Below, one piece after another: positions 17,688-27,172 of a DNA stretch of 64,000 bases. The stretch's first letter is position 1; each line of letters begins with the position of its first letter. Origin of the DNA: Labilibacter marinus. GTDB taxonomy: Bacteria; Bacteroidota; Bacteroidia; Bacteroidales; Marinilabiliaceae. The stretch covers positions 62,001 through 126,000 of the forward strand of contig NZ_LXYE02000045.1 in NCBI RefSeq assembly GCF_001659685.2, written 5' to 3'. The notes beneath the pieces were generated by a model. The model saw only the letters and a program-made list of their open reading frames with translations. It did not search any database and was not told the DNA's origin. Both the position numbers and the translations under genes were made by a program.

Positions 17688-19205
17688 GTGAAAATATTAA
17701 CCCCTCAACAAATAAGGGAACTCGACCAATTTACAATAGATAATGAGCCTATAGCCTCTATTGATTTGATGGAAAGAGCAGCGCAATGTTGTATGGATTG
17801 GTTGGTATCTAATATTGATGCCACTTCGTATTACATATTTGCGGGAATAGGAAATAATGGTGGTGATGGTTTGGCTATTGCTAGAATGCTAAGTGCCTTT
17901 CCTTTCAGAAAGAAAGCTTATTTGGTTCAGTTTTCGGATAAGTTAAGTGCCGATGCTAAAACTAACGTAAAGCACTTAAAAAAGGTAGATGCTGTTTGCT
18001 TGACCAAAGCAGAGTTTTTAGAAGATATACGATTTGAAGATATTGAACCAGAGGCGGTAATTATTGATGCCATTTTCGGTTCGGGTTTAAACCGACCAGT
18101 CGATGGATTTGCGAAATTGGTGATTGATAAAATCAACTCACTTCCTAATCAGGTTATCTCCATTGATATTCCTTCTGGTTTATTTGCTGAATATGATGAG
18201 CAACTATCTTTAGACAACCAATCTATTGTTAAAGCAGATATTACCTTAACATTTCAGATGCCAAAACTGGCTTTTTTACTGCCAGAGAACAATGAATATA
18301 TTGGCGATTGGCATGTACTGGATATTGGCCTTTTATCTGAATATATAGATGAGCAGGATGATGTGCATATTTATGTAGAGCCTGACTTTATTCAATCGAT
18401 GTTAAAGAAACGGAGCAAGTTCAGCCATAAAGGAAACTACGGGCATGCTTTATTAATTGCTGGGAGCTATGGTAAAATGGGAGCTGCATTATTGGCTTCT
18501 AAAGCTTGCTTAAGAGCTGGCGTAGGTTTACTGACTGCTCATATTCCACATTGGGGCTACAATATTATTCAAACTGCAGTGCCCGAGGCAATGACCAGCA
18601 TCGATCGATCGGAAATGATTTTTACAGAATTTCCAGATTTAAATGGATACACTGCCATTGGTATAGGTCCTGGGTTAGATAAAAAGAAAAACACCGTACT
18701 GGCCTTTGAAGACATGCTCAAGCAGCTTACTAATCAAGCTTTGGTGGTTGATGCGGATGGCTTGAATATATTGAGTGAAAACACAGCAATGATGAGTCAA
18801 CTTCCGGAAAACACCATACTAACACCTCATCCAAAAGAGTTTGAGCGTTTGGTGGGCAAATGGAATAACGACATGCATAAACTAGCTTTGTTAAAAGAAT
18901 TCTGTATAAAAAATAAAGTCATTACTGTTTTAAAAGGAGCTAATACTATTACCTGCTTAGCCAATGGTGTTTGCTATTTTAACAATACCGGTAACCCTGG
19001 TATGGCTACCGCTGGTAGTGGAGATGTATTAACTGGTATAATTCTTGCTCTGTTGGCGCAAGGTTATCAAAATAAAGAGGCCGCAATTTTTGGCGTGTAT
19101 ATCCATGGCATTGCAGGAGATAGAGCTTTAGAAACTGAATCTCATGAATCATTAATTGCCTCGGATATAATAAGACACCTAGGAACAGCGTTCAAAAACA
19201 TATAA
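17688..19205 (+). CDS. nnr: Bifunctional NAD(P)H-hydrate epimerase/dehydratase
   Basis: The 505-residue protein has an N-terminal YjeF domain (about 1-220, LTPQQIRELDQFTI, AGIGNNGGDGLAIARML), which epimerises R-NAD(P)HX, and a C-terminal ribokinase-like domain (about 230-505, GHALLIAGSYGKMGAALLAS, TPHPKEFERL, GNPGMATAGSGDVLTGI), which dehydrates S-NAD(P)HX using ADP. Together they repair damaged NAD(P)H in the cytoplasm. The start is GTG at 17688, because the MKILTPQQIRELD start is conserved in the family and no ATG fits. Confidence 0.92.
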   Translation: MKILTPQQIRELDQFTIDNEPIASIDLMERAAQCCMDWLVSNIDATSYYIFAGIGNNGGDGLAIARMLSAFPFRKKAYLVQFSDKLSADAKTNVKHLKKVDAVCLTKAEFLEDIRFEDIEPEAVIIDAIFGSGLNRPVDGFAKLVIDKINSLPNQVISIDIPSGLFAEYDEQLSLDNQSIVKADITLTFQMPKLAFLLPENNEYIGDWHVLDIGLLSEYIDEQDDVHIYVEPDFIQSMLKKRSKFSHKGNYGHALLIAGSYGKMGAALLASKACLRAGVGLLTAHIPHWGYNIIQTAVPEAMTSIDRSEMIFTEFPDLNGYTAIGIGPGLDKKKNTVLAFEDMLKQLTNQALVVDADGLNILSENTAMMSQLPENTILTPHPKEFERLVGKWNNDMHKLALLKEFCIKNKVITVLKGANTITCLANGVCYFNNTGNPGMATAGSGDVLTGIILALLAQGYQNKEAAIFGVYIHGIAGDRALETESHESLIASDIIRHLGTAFKNI

Positions 19206-19305
19206 CTGATGTACCTAGATTAATGAATAAATCACAGAAGGATTATAACATGAGCCTTTTATCGATATTTTTCAAATTGTAAATCATATCAAAAAAAAAT
19301 ACACA

Positions 19306-20418
19306 ATGAATTTCATTCAAAAAAAGACGTTCGCGTTTTTATTAATACTTAGTATTTCTACCGTCGCTTTTTCTCAGAAAAAAGTATATAATCAAGTTGA
19401 GGTAAAACCAAGCTCCGAAGTGGCCAACGCGACTTCGCAATCCTTAAGTTATTTGCTGCCCAAAACAGTTATTAAGGTGGATATTGAAATGGAGAAGGTG
19501 ATTAAAAAGGCTGGTCCTTATTATCGTTACTCTCAACGTTCGTTAAACTTGAACAATGTAATTACCAAAGATAGCGAAGAGTGGATTATTAAAAACGTGC
19601 ATATTTCTACCTCTGGTGTAGCCGATGAAGAAAAACGATATAACGTATTCTCAAAAGGGACAACCTCGGTAAATCACTTAAGCTTAACACCTGAAGGAAC
19701 CTTGGCTGGTATTAATGCTCCTTATGTATACTCAAAAAAATATGCTAAGAAAGAAAGCATTGAAATTCCTCAACTGGAGGATATTAGTTTTGACAATGTT
19801 GCTTTAAACGAAGAGCTATTATACAAAACATCCACCGCTGCCATGGCACAAGAAGCTGCCAATATGGTTTATCGCTTAAGAACTACTCGCACAGAGTTAC
19901 TATCGGGTGAGTTAGAAAATCTTCCTCCGGATGGTGAGGCTTATAAAATGGTGCTTACGGAGATAGCGCAGCAAGAAAAAGACTTTGTTTCCTTATTCGC
20001 CGGCAAAACAGTTACGGCTACTAAAACCGAAAGCTTCGAAGTTATTCCGGACCCATTAAGTAGCTATGCCAACTTTGTATTATGCCGATTCAACCAACAA
20101 AAAGGGTTAGTAGATGCCATGGATATCACAGGAACTCCCATCTATTTAAAAATGGATATCGAAAAACATAAAGTACTTGAAAACAAGGCTACACCAAACC
20201 CAAAAGAACCTTTAAAAAATGGTTTATTCTATAATATTCCTGGAAAAGCGGTGGTTAATATTGTAGATAAAAATGCACCTATTGCTTCTCAAAAAGTTAG
20301 CTTGGCGCAATACGGACAGGTAATTTCAATGTCGCCGGCTATACTTGAAAAAGAAGGTGTAGTAATTAAAGTTTGTCCTGTAACAGGAGCGCTTTTATCT
20401 GTAGGTAGTGAAGAGTAG
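19306..20418 (+). CDS. DUF4831 family exported protein
   Basis: The 370-residue product has a signal peptide (1-23, ...VAFSQ). The conserved N-terminal block SYLLPKTVIKVDIEMEKV, then KKAGPYYRYSQRSL, and the later YRLRTTRTELLSGELENLPP are typical of DUF4831, a family largely confined to Bacteroidota and without a known function. It lies 100 bp downstream of nnr on the same strand and may be co-transcribed, as no terminator is seen between. It is predicted periplasmic or outer-membrane-associated. Confidence 0.75.
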   Translation: MNFIQKKTFAFLLILSISTVAFSQKKVYNQVEVKPSSEVANATSQSLSYLLPKTVIKVDIEMEKVIKKAGPYYRYSQRSLNLNNVITKDSEEWIIKNVHISTSGVADEEKRYNVFSKGTTSVNHLSLTPEGTLAGINAPYVYSKKYAKKESIEIPQLEDISFDNVALNEELLYKTSTAAMAQEAANMVYRLRTTRTELLSGELENLPPDGEAYKMVLTEIAQQEKDFVSLFAGKTVTATKTESFEVIPDPLSSYANFVLCRFNQQKGLVDAMDITGTPIYLKMDIEKHKVLENKATPNPKEPLKNGLFYNIPGKAVVNIVDKNAPIASQKVSLAQYGQVISMSPAILEKEGVVIKVCPVTGALLSVGSEE

Positions 20419-20447
20419 GTAGTTTTCAGTAGACAGTCTTCAGTCTT

Positions 20448-20475
20448 CAGTGGGCAGTATACAGTGGGCAGTATA
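20448..20475 (+). repeat. Two perfect 14-bp tandem units
   Basis: CAGTGGGCAGTATA occurs twice in direct succession (20448-20461, 20462-20475). Related CAGT(C/G)TTCAGT and CAGTTGG sequences lie on either side. This low-complexity CAGT-rich spacer between DUF4831 and pepD resembles simple intergenic repeats common in Bacteroidota and has no evident coding content. Confidence 0.7.
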
Positions 20476-20655
20476 CAGTTGGTAGCACTCAGTAAAAGAC
20501 TTACTATTGACTTTCGACTTTTAACTTTTAACTTTCTAACTCGGTACTGATTCTTATCACAAGCTTTGCTGTATCAATTACTTATTTTAGCTGAAAATAA
20601 AACGAGAGCATGGATGGTTTAGGCCAGCATGTTCTTTATTTCAAAAAATACAATT

Positions 20656-22116
20656 ATGGGAAACGAAATATCAAAATTAGAACCCCTTGGATTATGGGAG
20701 AACTTTTATGCTTTAACTCAAATTCCTCGTCCAAGTAAAAAGGAAAAGCAAGCTGCTGATTATGTGGTGGATTTTGGAAAGAAATTAGGGTTAGAAACCA
20801 TTGTTGATGGAGTTGGTAATGTGATTATTAAAAAGCCAGCAACTCCAGGCATGGAAAATAAAAAAACGGTTGTATTACAAGGTCATGTGGATATGGTTCC
20901 GCAAAAAAATAGCGACAAGGTTCATGACTTCGAAAAAGATCCAATTGAGACATATATTGAAGATGGTTGGGTAAAAGCCAACGGAACAACTTTAGGTGCC
21001 GACAATGGTATTGGAGTAGCGGCTGCCATGGCTGTTCTGCAGTCAAAAGATATGCAACACGGACCTATTGAAGCTTTGTTTACCATTGATGAAGAAACTG
21101 GTATGACGGGTGCTTTTGGCTTAGAAGCTGGAATGCTGGATGCCGACATCCTCATCAATATGGATTCGGAAGATGAAGGTGAGTTATACGTAGGTTGTGC
21201 AGGTGGTTCAAATGCCAATATGACTTTTAATTATGATGAAGTTGACACAGATCCTAATTCTGTTGCTTTTAATATTGCCTTAACGGGATTAAAAGGTGGC
21301 CACTCGGGTATGGACATAGTTCTAGGTCGTGGAAATGCCAACAAACTCATGTTTCGTTTATTAAAGGAAGTGATTGCTGCTTATGGCGTTCGCTTATCTT
21401 CTATTAACGGAGGTAGCTTGCGTAATGCGATTCCTCGTGAGGCCTTTGCTACTGTAACTGTTCCGGCCAATAATGTAATTGAATTCGCCGATACGGTTGA
21501 GGAGTTTGCTGCTATTTATAAAAATGAATTAGCTGCTACCGAACCTAAGCTTGATCTTATTGCCGAAAAATGTGATATGCCTGCTACTGTTATGGCGGAG
21601 CATTCGCAAGATGATTTGGTAAACGCTATTCAGGCTTGCCCTAATGGCGTAGTTCGCATGAGCGATAGCATGGAAGGCCTGGTAGAAACATCGCTTAACT
21701 TAGCCATCGTAAAATCGGAAGGCGGAAAAACCAAAGTGATGTGTTTAATCCGCAGCTCTGTTGATTCGGCTAAAGAAGATGTAGAATCTACCTTAGAAAG
21801 TTTATTCAGATTGGCTGGTGCTGAAGTTGAATTCAGCGGTCAGTATCCTGGATGGAAACCAAATCCAGACTCTGAAATATTAACTGTAATGAAAGATGTA
21901 TACAACAAGTCTTACGGTAAAATTCCTGAAATAAAAGGTATTCATGCAGGACTTGAGTGTGGTATTTTGGGTGCCGTTTATCCTAATTGGGATATGATTT
22001 CATTTGGACCAACCATTCGTTTCCCTCACTCGCCAGATGAGAAAGTGAATATTGAAACAGTGGCCAAATTCTGGGATTTTTTAGCCGAGACATTAAAAAA
22101 TGTGCCTGCTAAATAA
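20656..22116 (+). CDS. pepD: Aminoacyl-histidine dipeptidase (M20C)
   Basis: A 486-residue cytosolic dipeptidase starting at the ATG of MGNEISKLEPLGLWENFYAL; an in-frame upstream ATG at 20629 adds nine unconserved residues. Metal-binding segments are QGHVDMVPQKN (His, Asp), LGADNGIGVA (bridging Asp), TIDEETGMTGAFGLE (catalytic Glu), NMDSED and, near the C-terminus, KGIHAGLECGI and RFPHSPDEKV. Order and length match PepD, which hydrolyses Xaa-His and other dipeptides with two zinc ions. Confidence 0.93.
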   Translation: MGNEISKLEPLGLWENFYALTQIPRPSKKEKQAADYVVDFGKKLGLETIVDGVGNVIIKKPATPGMENKKTVVLQGHVDMVPQKNSDKVHDFEKDPIETYIEDGWVKANGTTLGADNGIGVAAAMAVLQSKDMQHGPIEALFTIDEETGMTGAFGLEAGMLDADILINMDSEDEGELYVGCAGGSNANMTFNYDEVDTDPNSVAFNIALTGLKGGHSGMDIVLGRGNANKLMFRLLKEVIAAYGVRLSSINGGSLRNAIPREAFATVTVPANNVIEFADTVEEFAAIYKNELAATEPKLDLIAEKCDMPATVMAEHSQDDLVNAIQACPNGVVRMSDSMEGLVETSLNLAIVKSEGGKTKVMCLIRSSVDSAKEDVESTLESLFRLAGAEVEFSGQYPGWKPNPDSEILTVMKDVYNKSYGKIPEIKGIHAGLECGILGAVYPNWDMISFGPTIRFPHSPDEKVNIETVAKFWDFLAETLKNVPAK

Positions 22117-22138
22117 AGGCCAATAAAATATGATAAAA

Positions 22139-22170
22139 CAAAAGGGTTTCGCTTAAAGTGAGGCCCTTTG
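22139..22170. terminator. Terminator after pepD
   Basis: An imperfect stem CAAAAGGGTTTCGCTT / AAGTGAGGCCCTTTG is followed by a T-rich stretch. It lies between convergent pepD and the epimerase-like lipoprotein gene. Confidence 0.55.
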
Positions 22171-22190
22171 TTGTTTATTATTGGTATTAT

Positions 22191-23075
22191 TTAGTTATTA
22201 GATTCCATCTGGTACTTAGACTTAAGCTTATTGAATCCAACAATATTCCGCTCCAAAACCTTTTGTACATCTTCATGTTCCATATGTCCTAAAATACCCC
22301 ATGACCCCGTATACCCTTCTTCCAATAACACTTTCATCATATCATACTCATCATCCCCTTCTCCTACTGTTAAAATCTCATGGCCGTCGTTTTTCATTCC
22401 ATTAATATTAACATGAGATAGGTGCGGTTTTATTTTTTTTACTATTTCAGGAAATTCATCTATATAAGAATGTGCATGATGAAAATTATAAACCATTTTT
22501 AAGGAGTCATTTGCCAGTTTTTCAATAATCTCAAGCTGATTATATGGATTACCAAACCAACCATGATGATTGTACAATGCAACCTTACACCCTATTTTTG
22601 CTGCCTTAGTTTTAATAAATTGAATAAACTCAACAGCTAAATTAAGTGATTGTTCCTGACTTAATCCCTTAAAATAATTATTACTAAAGCTAAGCCATAT
22701 GCATGGTTTCTGCTCCACTTGGCTTAAAATATCAAACATCCTTTTATTGGAAGGGCTCAGTTTACCCATACTATCCCTTTTTGCATTTAACCATAGAAAA
22801 ACGGAGCTTATCTCAATACTATTTTCATGAGCCAGTTGAAACTCTTCAAGCATATCATCTAAATACTTACCCTGTCCTTCGTAGCCATAATTGGTAAATC
22901 CCATTTCCTTCAGCATGTCAATACGTGCTGCCGGCGATCTTTGTAAAGAATCAAATGTAACGATACACCATGGCATTACTTCTTGCTTATTACCATTGCT
23001 TTTCCTTTGGTTGGAACAAGAGTAACTTAACGAGAAAAGAAAAATTAAAATCCCAACTTTATATATCTCATTCAT
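22191..23075 (-). CDS. Sugar isomerase/epimerase-like TIM-barrel lipoprotein
   Basis: The 294-residue protein has a lipoprotein signal (lipobox LSYSC, Cys20) and a xylose-isomerase-like TIM barrel (AP endonuclease family 2 fold). The blocks ALYNHHGWFGNP, MVYNFHHAHSYIDEFP, LSHVNINGM and GYTGSWGILGHMEHEDV provide the His, Glu and Asp residues that usually bind a metal and sugar substrate. It is probably periplasmic and acts on a sugar or polyol. The AraC gene upstream is on the same strand (42 bp) and an MFS exporter/importer is divergent from it, so the three may form one sugar-use locus. Confidence 0.7.
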   Translation of the reverse strand: MNEIYKVGILIFLFSLSYSCSNQRKSNGNKQEVMPWCIVTFDSLQRSPAARIDMLKEMGFTNYGYEGQGKYLDDMLEEFQLAHENSIEISSVFLWLNAKRDSMGKLSPSNKRMFDILSQVEQKPCIWLSFSNNYFKGLSQEQSLNLAVEFIQFIKTKAAKIGCKVALYNHHGWFGNPYNQLEIIEKLANDSLKMVYNFHHAHSYIDEFPEIVKKIKPHLSHVNINGMKNDGHEILTVGEGDDEYDMMKVLLEEGYTGSWGILGHMEHEDVQKVLERNIVGFNKLKSKYQMESNN

Positions 23076-23117
23076 ACTATTGTCAACTTTAGGTGAATAA
23101 TTCTATATCGCTCCATA

Positions 23118-23975
23118 CTACAACTCCTTTGTTCTAATCTTTTTTTTATAATCGCGCGGAGTATAAGAGGTATAGCGTTTAAAAACACGGGTAAAGTGAG
23201 CAGGTTCTACAAATCCCGATTTCATCATAACCTCCGAAATATTACTGTTGCTTTTAGCTAAAAAAGTACAAGCCTTCTGAATACGATATTCGTTTAAAAA
23301 GGTAATAAAAGTTTTACCAGTAACTTTTTTAAAGAACCTGCTAAACGATGTTTCTGTTAGGCCTGTTAAATCGGCCAATTCTTTTAACGGTATGTTTCTT
23401 GAATAATGTTCCGACACAAAATTATTAATGCGATTCACTCGATTAAAATCGTTGGATTGAATATGAAGGCTCGCCGTATTAGTATGCAATAACGTATAGT
23501 CCTGCGTGCTGGCTAATAGGCCTAATATCTCTATCAGCTTTAATAACTTTTCAAAGGATTTATATTGAACTAGCTGCATCAGCATAGGCCCTACTTTTTC
23601 CTTTACCCTGGCATGAAAGCTAATGCCATGTAACGAACGTTTAAAAAGATCCGATATCTCGTTAAACTCCACAAAGCCACCTAGCTGATTATCCACAAAA
23701 TCCTCGCTCATCTGAATAACCACTTCTTTATTATGGGCATCATCAACATTACCCAAATTTGAATGCGGTATATTAGAACCAATGAGCAGTAGGTCTCCAT
23801 TGGTATATCGGGTAATATTACTTCCGATATGCCTCTCGTTACTGCCTGAATGAATATACACCAACTCGTACTCTGGGTGAATATGCCAAAAAGGTTCGCA
23901 ACAACCCGGCGATTCCATAAATGAATAAAACGAGCTATTGATATTAGGTTGAATATTTTCGTAAATGGGCTCCAT
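23118..23975 (-). CDS. AraC-family regulator with cupin sensor domain
   Basis: The 285-residue protein has an N-terminal cupin-type ligand domain (about 15-100, FWHIHPEYELVYIHSGSN, GDLLLIGSNIPH) and a C-terminal AraC double helix-turn-helix (about 185-285, LKELADLTGLTETSFSRFFK, then ISEVMMKSGFVEPAHFTRVF, YTPRDYKK). Such proteins usually sense a sugar or other small ligand. It is divergent from an MFS transporter gene with only 96 bp between, so it likely controls that gene and the downstream epimerase-like lipoprotein. Confidence 0.88.
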   Translation of the reverse strand: MEPIYENIQPNINSSFYSFMESPGCCEPFWHIHPEYELVYIHSGSNERHIGSNITRYTNGDLLLIGSNIPHSNLGNVDDAHNKEVVIQMSEDFVDNQLGGFVEFNEISDLFKRSLHGISFHARVKEKVGPMLMQLVQYKSFEKLLKLIEILGLLASTQDYTLLHTNTASLHIQSNDFNRVNRINNFVSEHYSRNIPLKELADLTGLTETSFSRFFKKVTGKTFITFLNEYRIQKACTFLAKSNSNISEVMMKSGFVEPAHFTRVFKRYTSYTPRDYKKKIRTKEL

Positions 23976-24040
23976 CTTGCAATGATATAATAAATCAAAA
24001 ATACGACATATTAAGACAAAAACAATCGCATTTTAAAGCA

Positions 24041-24048
24041 TAAGTTTG
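24041..24048 (+). promoter_or_regulatory. Candidate -7 box for the MFS gene
   Basis: TAAGTTTG fits TAnnTTTG, 23 bp before the ATG at 24072. No TTTG -33 box is seen at the expected distance, in line with control by the divergent AraC protein. Confidence 0.4.
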
Positions 24049-24071
24049 TAGCCTAATTATAACTGATAGAT

Positions 24072-25244
24072 ATGTCCACTTCATCGGCCAACAGACTTAC
24101 ATTTTTTGCTACAGCTCAGCTTTTCTTATCCTTGAGTTTACTGTACGGAACCTGGGTATTATATATTCCGCACATTATCGAAAAATTAGAAATGAGTGAG
24201 AGTCAATTGGGCATTACTTTATTTTTTGGATCGATGGGCGCTCTACTGGGTACTTTTGCAGGCAAACCCTTGGTTCGTAAAATTGGAGAAGGCAATATGT
24301 CGTTTGTTAGCATTGTATTTATGACTTTTTCTATGATAGGCATCTTCCTTGCACCGAGCTATTTTTGGATAATCGTCATATTTGTATTTTGGGGCATTGG
24401 CAGCGGTTTATTTCAGATAGCGGCTAACTCTATGGTAACGGTGATTGAGGAGCAACGAAAAATAACCATTATGTCGTCGTGCCATGCTTTTTTTAGTTTG
24501 GGCGCACTAATAGCATCGGGCGCAGGAACAATACTGATGATATTACTGGACGATGCTACCTTACATGTAATGATAGCTGCTGCTCTGGTATTAATACTTC
24601 AAGTAGGCTTTTACAAACACTATATAAAAAACAGAAAAATTAAAGAACCCTTTCAAAGTGCTCCAAAGTCCTCCAGTAAACGTGTTGGCCTTTTGGTTAT
24701 ACTGGCTGTAATAGCTTTAATTGCCATGGTATCGGAAGGAGCCATTGCCGACTGGAGTGGTTTGTACTTAAAGGATGTGGTACACTTAAACAGTAATTAT
24801 GTTGGTTTAGGATATGCCGGTTTCTCTTTAGCCATGACTTTGGCTCGTTTCGTTGGGGATTATTTTAGCAAAAAATATGGTGCGGTTCAGGTTATTTTGC
24901 GTGGTTTTATCATCTCTATTATAGGTTTTGTTCTGGTGTTGACCAATATGGGTTTAGTCACCATACTGGGCTTTTTTATTGTGGGCATTGGCTTCTCGGT
25001 CATCGTACCCGAAGCGTATCGTTTATCTGCCAATATTCCTCATATTGATTCTGCCTCTGGTATAGCTTTTATTTCCGGAACCAGCTATGTTGGTTTTCTG
25101 GCAGGTCCTCCCCTATTGGGATTTATTGCCGAAAGCTATGGTTTATCTGTAAGTTTTATAAGTTTATTATTGCTTGTGGTATTGGGAGCAGCATTGGTGT
25201 TTTTATTAAAATTTAAACCTAGTACACAACTGGCTAAAAGCTAA
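24072..25244 (+). CDS. Major facilitator superfamily transporter
   Basis: The 390-residue protein has about 12 transmembrane helices in two six-helix halves separated by a basic central loop (about 185-205). It begins with RLTFFATAQLFLSLSLLYGTWVLYIPHI and has the loop 2-3 region GKPLVRKIGEGNMSF. The pattern resembles the YbjJ/FucP-like MFS subgroup, often involved in sugar or drug movement, but no signature fixes the substrate. It is divergent from the cupin-AraC gene. It is the last gene before the accessory stretch. Confidence 0.8.
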   Translation: MSTSSANRLTFFATAQLFLSLSLLYGTWVLYIPHIIEKLEMSESQLGITLFFGSMGALLGTFAGKPLVRKIGEGNMSFVSIVFMTFSMIGIFLAPSYFWIIVIFVFWGIGSGLFQIAANSMVTVIEEQRKITIMSSCHAFFSLGALIASGAGTILMILLDDATLHVMIAAALVLILQVGFYKHYIKNRKIKEPFQSAPKSSSKRVGLLVILAVIALIAMVSEGAIADWSGLYLKDVVHLNSNYVGLGYAGFSLAMTLARFVGDYFSKKYGAVQVILRGFIISIIGFVLVLTNMGLVTILGFFIVGIGFSVIVPEAYRLSANIPHIDSASGIAFISGTSYVGFLAGPPLLGFIAESYGLSVSFISLLLLVVLGAALVFLLKFKPSTQLAKS

Positions 25245-25283
25245 TTCTGAAGTAAACCGATCCATACCTGCGACTAATCATAT

Positions 25284-25595
25284 CTACGCAATAAACAGCT
25301 TTACTATAAATAATATCCATAGGGTAATATTGCCTACAAAAGAACCTATATAAAAACTTCCTCCTCTTTTATTATATACTTTAATAGAGCTTATTAATAA
25401 CCAAACAAAACCTCCAAGACCAACTACCACAATTGCTAGAAGCTAAACCTGGAGTTCTACATTACTAATCATATGAGGTAAATAATTATTAATTAATAAT
25501 GGAAAGTAATAGCCAAGCGAGTAATACAACGCCGTCAATATTATACCAAGTGTAAACAACACCATTTTATATGTTCGAAGGTTTTCTTTTAACAT
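25284..25595 (-). pseudogene. Membrane-protein gene interrupted by one in-frame stop
   Basis: On the minus strand an ATG at 25595 opens a frame of 104 codons ending at TAG 25284-25286, broken only by TAG at 25443-25445 (codon 51). Both halves are hydrophobic: residues 11-40 before the stop and about 52-102 after it suggest three or four transmembrane segments (MVLFTLGIILTALYYSLGYY; LLAIVVVGLGGFVWLLISSI). The frame continues cleanly past the stop, pointing to a recent nonsense mutation. It starts 18 bp after the lipoprotein gene at 25614, so the two were probably one operon. No family is recognised. Confidence 0.65.
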
Positions 25596-25613
25596 AGTTG
25601 AATCTAATATTAT

Positions 25614-25937
25614 CTAAAACCCCTTTCCATAAAAGCTAGAAATATCAAAATAATAGGCACCTTTCTCACCATCAGATTTCTGAACCTTAATTACATCGTA
25701 TGGTTTCTTTTTATCAAAGACCAAGGACTGACCTAATATCTGACATCCTTCGCAAACACTCCTTACGTAGGAATATTCACTCTTAATATCATTTACAATA
25801 ATGGCTTTTTTAAATGAACTTCCATCTCGGTTTACAGTACTATCACTATTTGAAATGTCTTTGCTGGTTCCACAAGCACTTAATACAATAATGCCTATAA
25901 TTAGTAATAGCTTTGGTATATTCTTTATGAATCTCAT
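25614..25937 (-). CDS. Small lipoprotein of unknown function
   Basis: The 107-residue product has a lipoprotein signal peptide with lipobox LSAC (Cys22) and a mature part containing the Cys pair CEGC and the segment GQSLVFDKKKPYDVIKVQ. I recognise no domain; the layout is that of small orphan Bacteroidota lipoproteins. It is the first gene of a two-gene unit with the broken membrane protein downstream. Confidence 0.6.
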   Translation of the reverse strand: MRFIKNIPKLLLIIGIIVLSACGTSKDISNSDSTVNRDGSSFKKAIIVNDIKSEYSYVRSVCEGCQILGQSLVFDKKKPYDVIKVQKSDGEKGAYYFDISSFYGKGF

Positions 25938-25959
25938 AATTTAGGTTTTCGGTTATTCT

Positions 25960-26373
25960 TTACCGCTCAAATACGGAAAGTTGAATTTCTTCTCCTACTT
26001 CGTTTTTTGCTTGTTGAAATAGAAACTTGTTTTAACCATATCTTTCAAATGATTTGATATAATCTTGATTTAAAAGCCAAGGCGGTCCATTTTTATAGCC
26101 TCTTTTTTCAGCTTGCAGCTCAGTAATATACAACTAAGTGACCACCTTCAGATACAAAGCTGGATATATTTTTAATTAAAACCTCTTCATGTTTTGGAGG
26201 AAGGGCTTGAATAGTGAAGATTTCTAAAACAAAATCATATTTCATATGCCACTCAGTAACTTCTTGTATTAAATCTGCTTGAACAAATTTAACATTAGAA
26301 TCTGGAAACCGCTTTTGCAGAGTGCTACAGCACTTTCTGAAACATCAAAGGCAGTTACTTTATATTCCTTATT
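25960..26373 (-). pseudogene. Decayed class I SAM-dependent methyltransferase
   Basis: Conceptual translation of the minus strand gives successive methyltransferase pieces in shifting frames: VTAFDVSESAVALCK, then RFPDSNVKFVQADLIQEV and YDFVLEIFTIQAL... SEGGHLVV, then a shift to ITELQAEKRGYKNGPPWLLN, and finally EVGEEIQLSVFER before a TAA at 25960-25962. The order (acidic loop after strand 2, QAD, strand 4, GG-H strand 5) is that of small Rossmann-fold methyltransferases. At least three frameshifts are needed and the N-terminal SAM-binding glycine motif is missing. It is clearly dead and fills most of the 494-bp gap between its neighbours. Confidence 0.75.
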
Positions 26374-26431
26374 TATTTCTTAGCACTTCATTCATCTTAC
26401 GCTTAGGGTATAATTAAGTGTTTATAGCCAA

Positions 26432-27172
26432 TTATTTTACTATATATTTAACCTTAAATGTGGCACCTGCACTTACAGTAATCTCTCCTAATCTTTTTAT
26501 TCTATCATGAACATAGGTTGTAATCCCATGGTCAAAGGATGTCATAATATTTTCATATGTATCACCGTCCTTATCATTTAAATAAATTATTCTTGATGCT
26601 TCATTAAAATCAACCGATAATGGTTCAATTTTTATAGTTGGAATCCTAAAAGTAAGAGGTAGTTTATTCGGATGTAAATTAAATATGGTCTCAGAAGTAT
26701 AGTATACATCCTCATTCTGATCTTTTATTTCAAAATAAACATCTGGTAATCTTTCCTTCTCACTCAGATCTTCATCCCAATATTCATCTTGTTTATTATA
26801 CTTACTCTCATCTAACTGAGTCAGTACTATTTCATATGCGAACCACTCTCCAACTTTTATTTTTTTATTCAAGCTATCACGGTTCCCCTGAACATCTTTA
26901 ATAATTAACTTAACATCGTACATACCTGAATTCTGATAACGATGACTTGGGTTTCTTTCTGCAGAAGTGTTACCATCGCCAAAATCCCAACTATATAAAG
27001 CAACCGTATCACCAATATTAGAAAATTCAATTAATTCTCCTGGACTATACAAGTCATCAATTGTTTCAAAATTTGCTTTTAAAATTACAGGGTTCTCACT
27101 TTCAAGGGCTTCTTTATCACAACTAATTATAAAAATTGAAATAATAACCGTTAAATAAAATGTGGTTCTCAT
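26432..27172 (-). CDS. PKD-domain lipoprotein
   Basis: The 246-residue product has a lipoprotein signal (lipobox IISC, Cys18) and a PKD domain at about 35-110 with the classical YSWDFGDGNTSAERNPSHRY core and YDVKLIIKD strand. The C-terminal ~130 residues form a second, unrecognised beta-rich region. PKD domains mediate surface protein or sugar contacts. The gene lies in the accessory stretch with no functional partner. Confidence 0.75.
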   Translation of the reverse strand: MRTTFYLTVIISIFIISCDKEALESENPVILKANFETIDDLYSPGELIEFSNIGDTVALYSWDFGDGNTSAERNPSHRYQNSGMYDVKLIIKDVQGNRDSLNKKIKVGEWFAYEIVLTQLDESKYNKQDEYWDEDLSEKERLPDVYFEIKDQNEDVYYTSETIFNLHPNKLPLTFRIPTIKIEPLSVDFNEASRIIYLNDKDGDTYENIMTSFDHGITTYVHDRIKRLGEITVSAGATFKVKYIVK

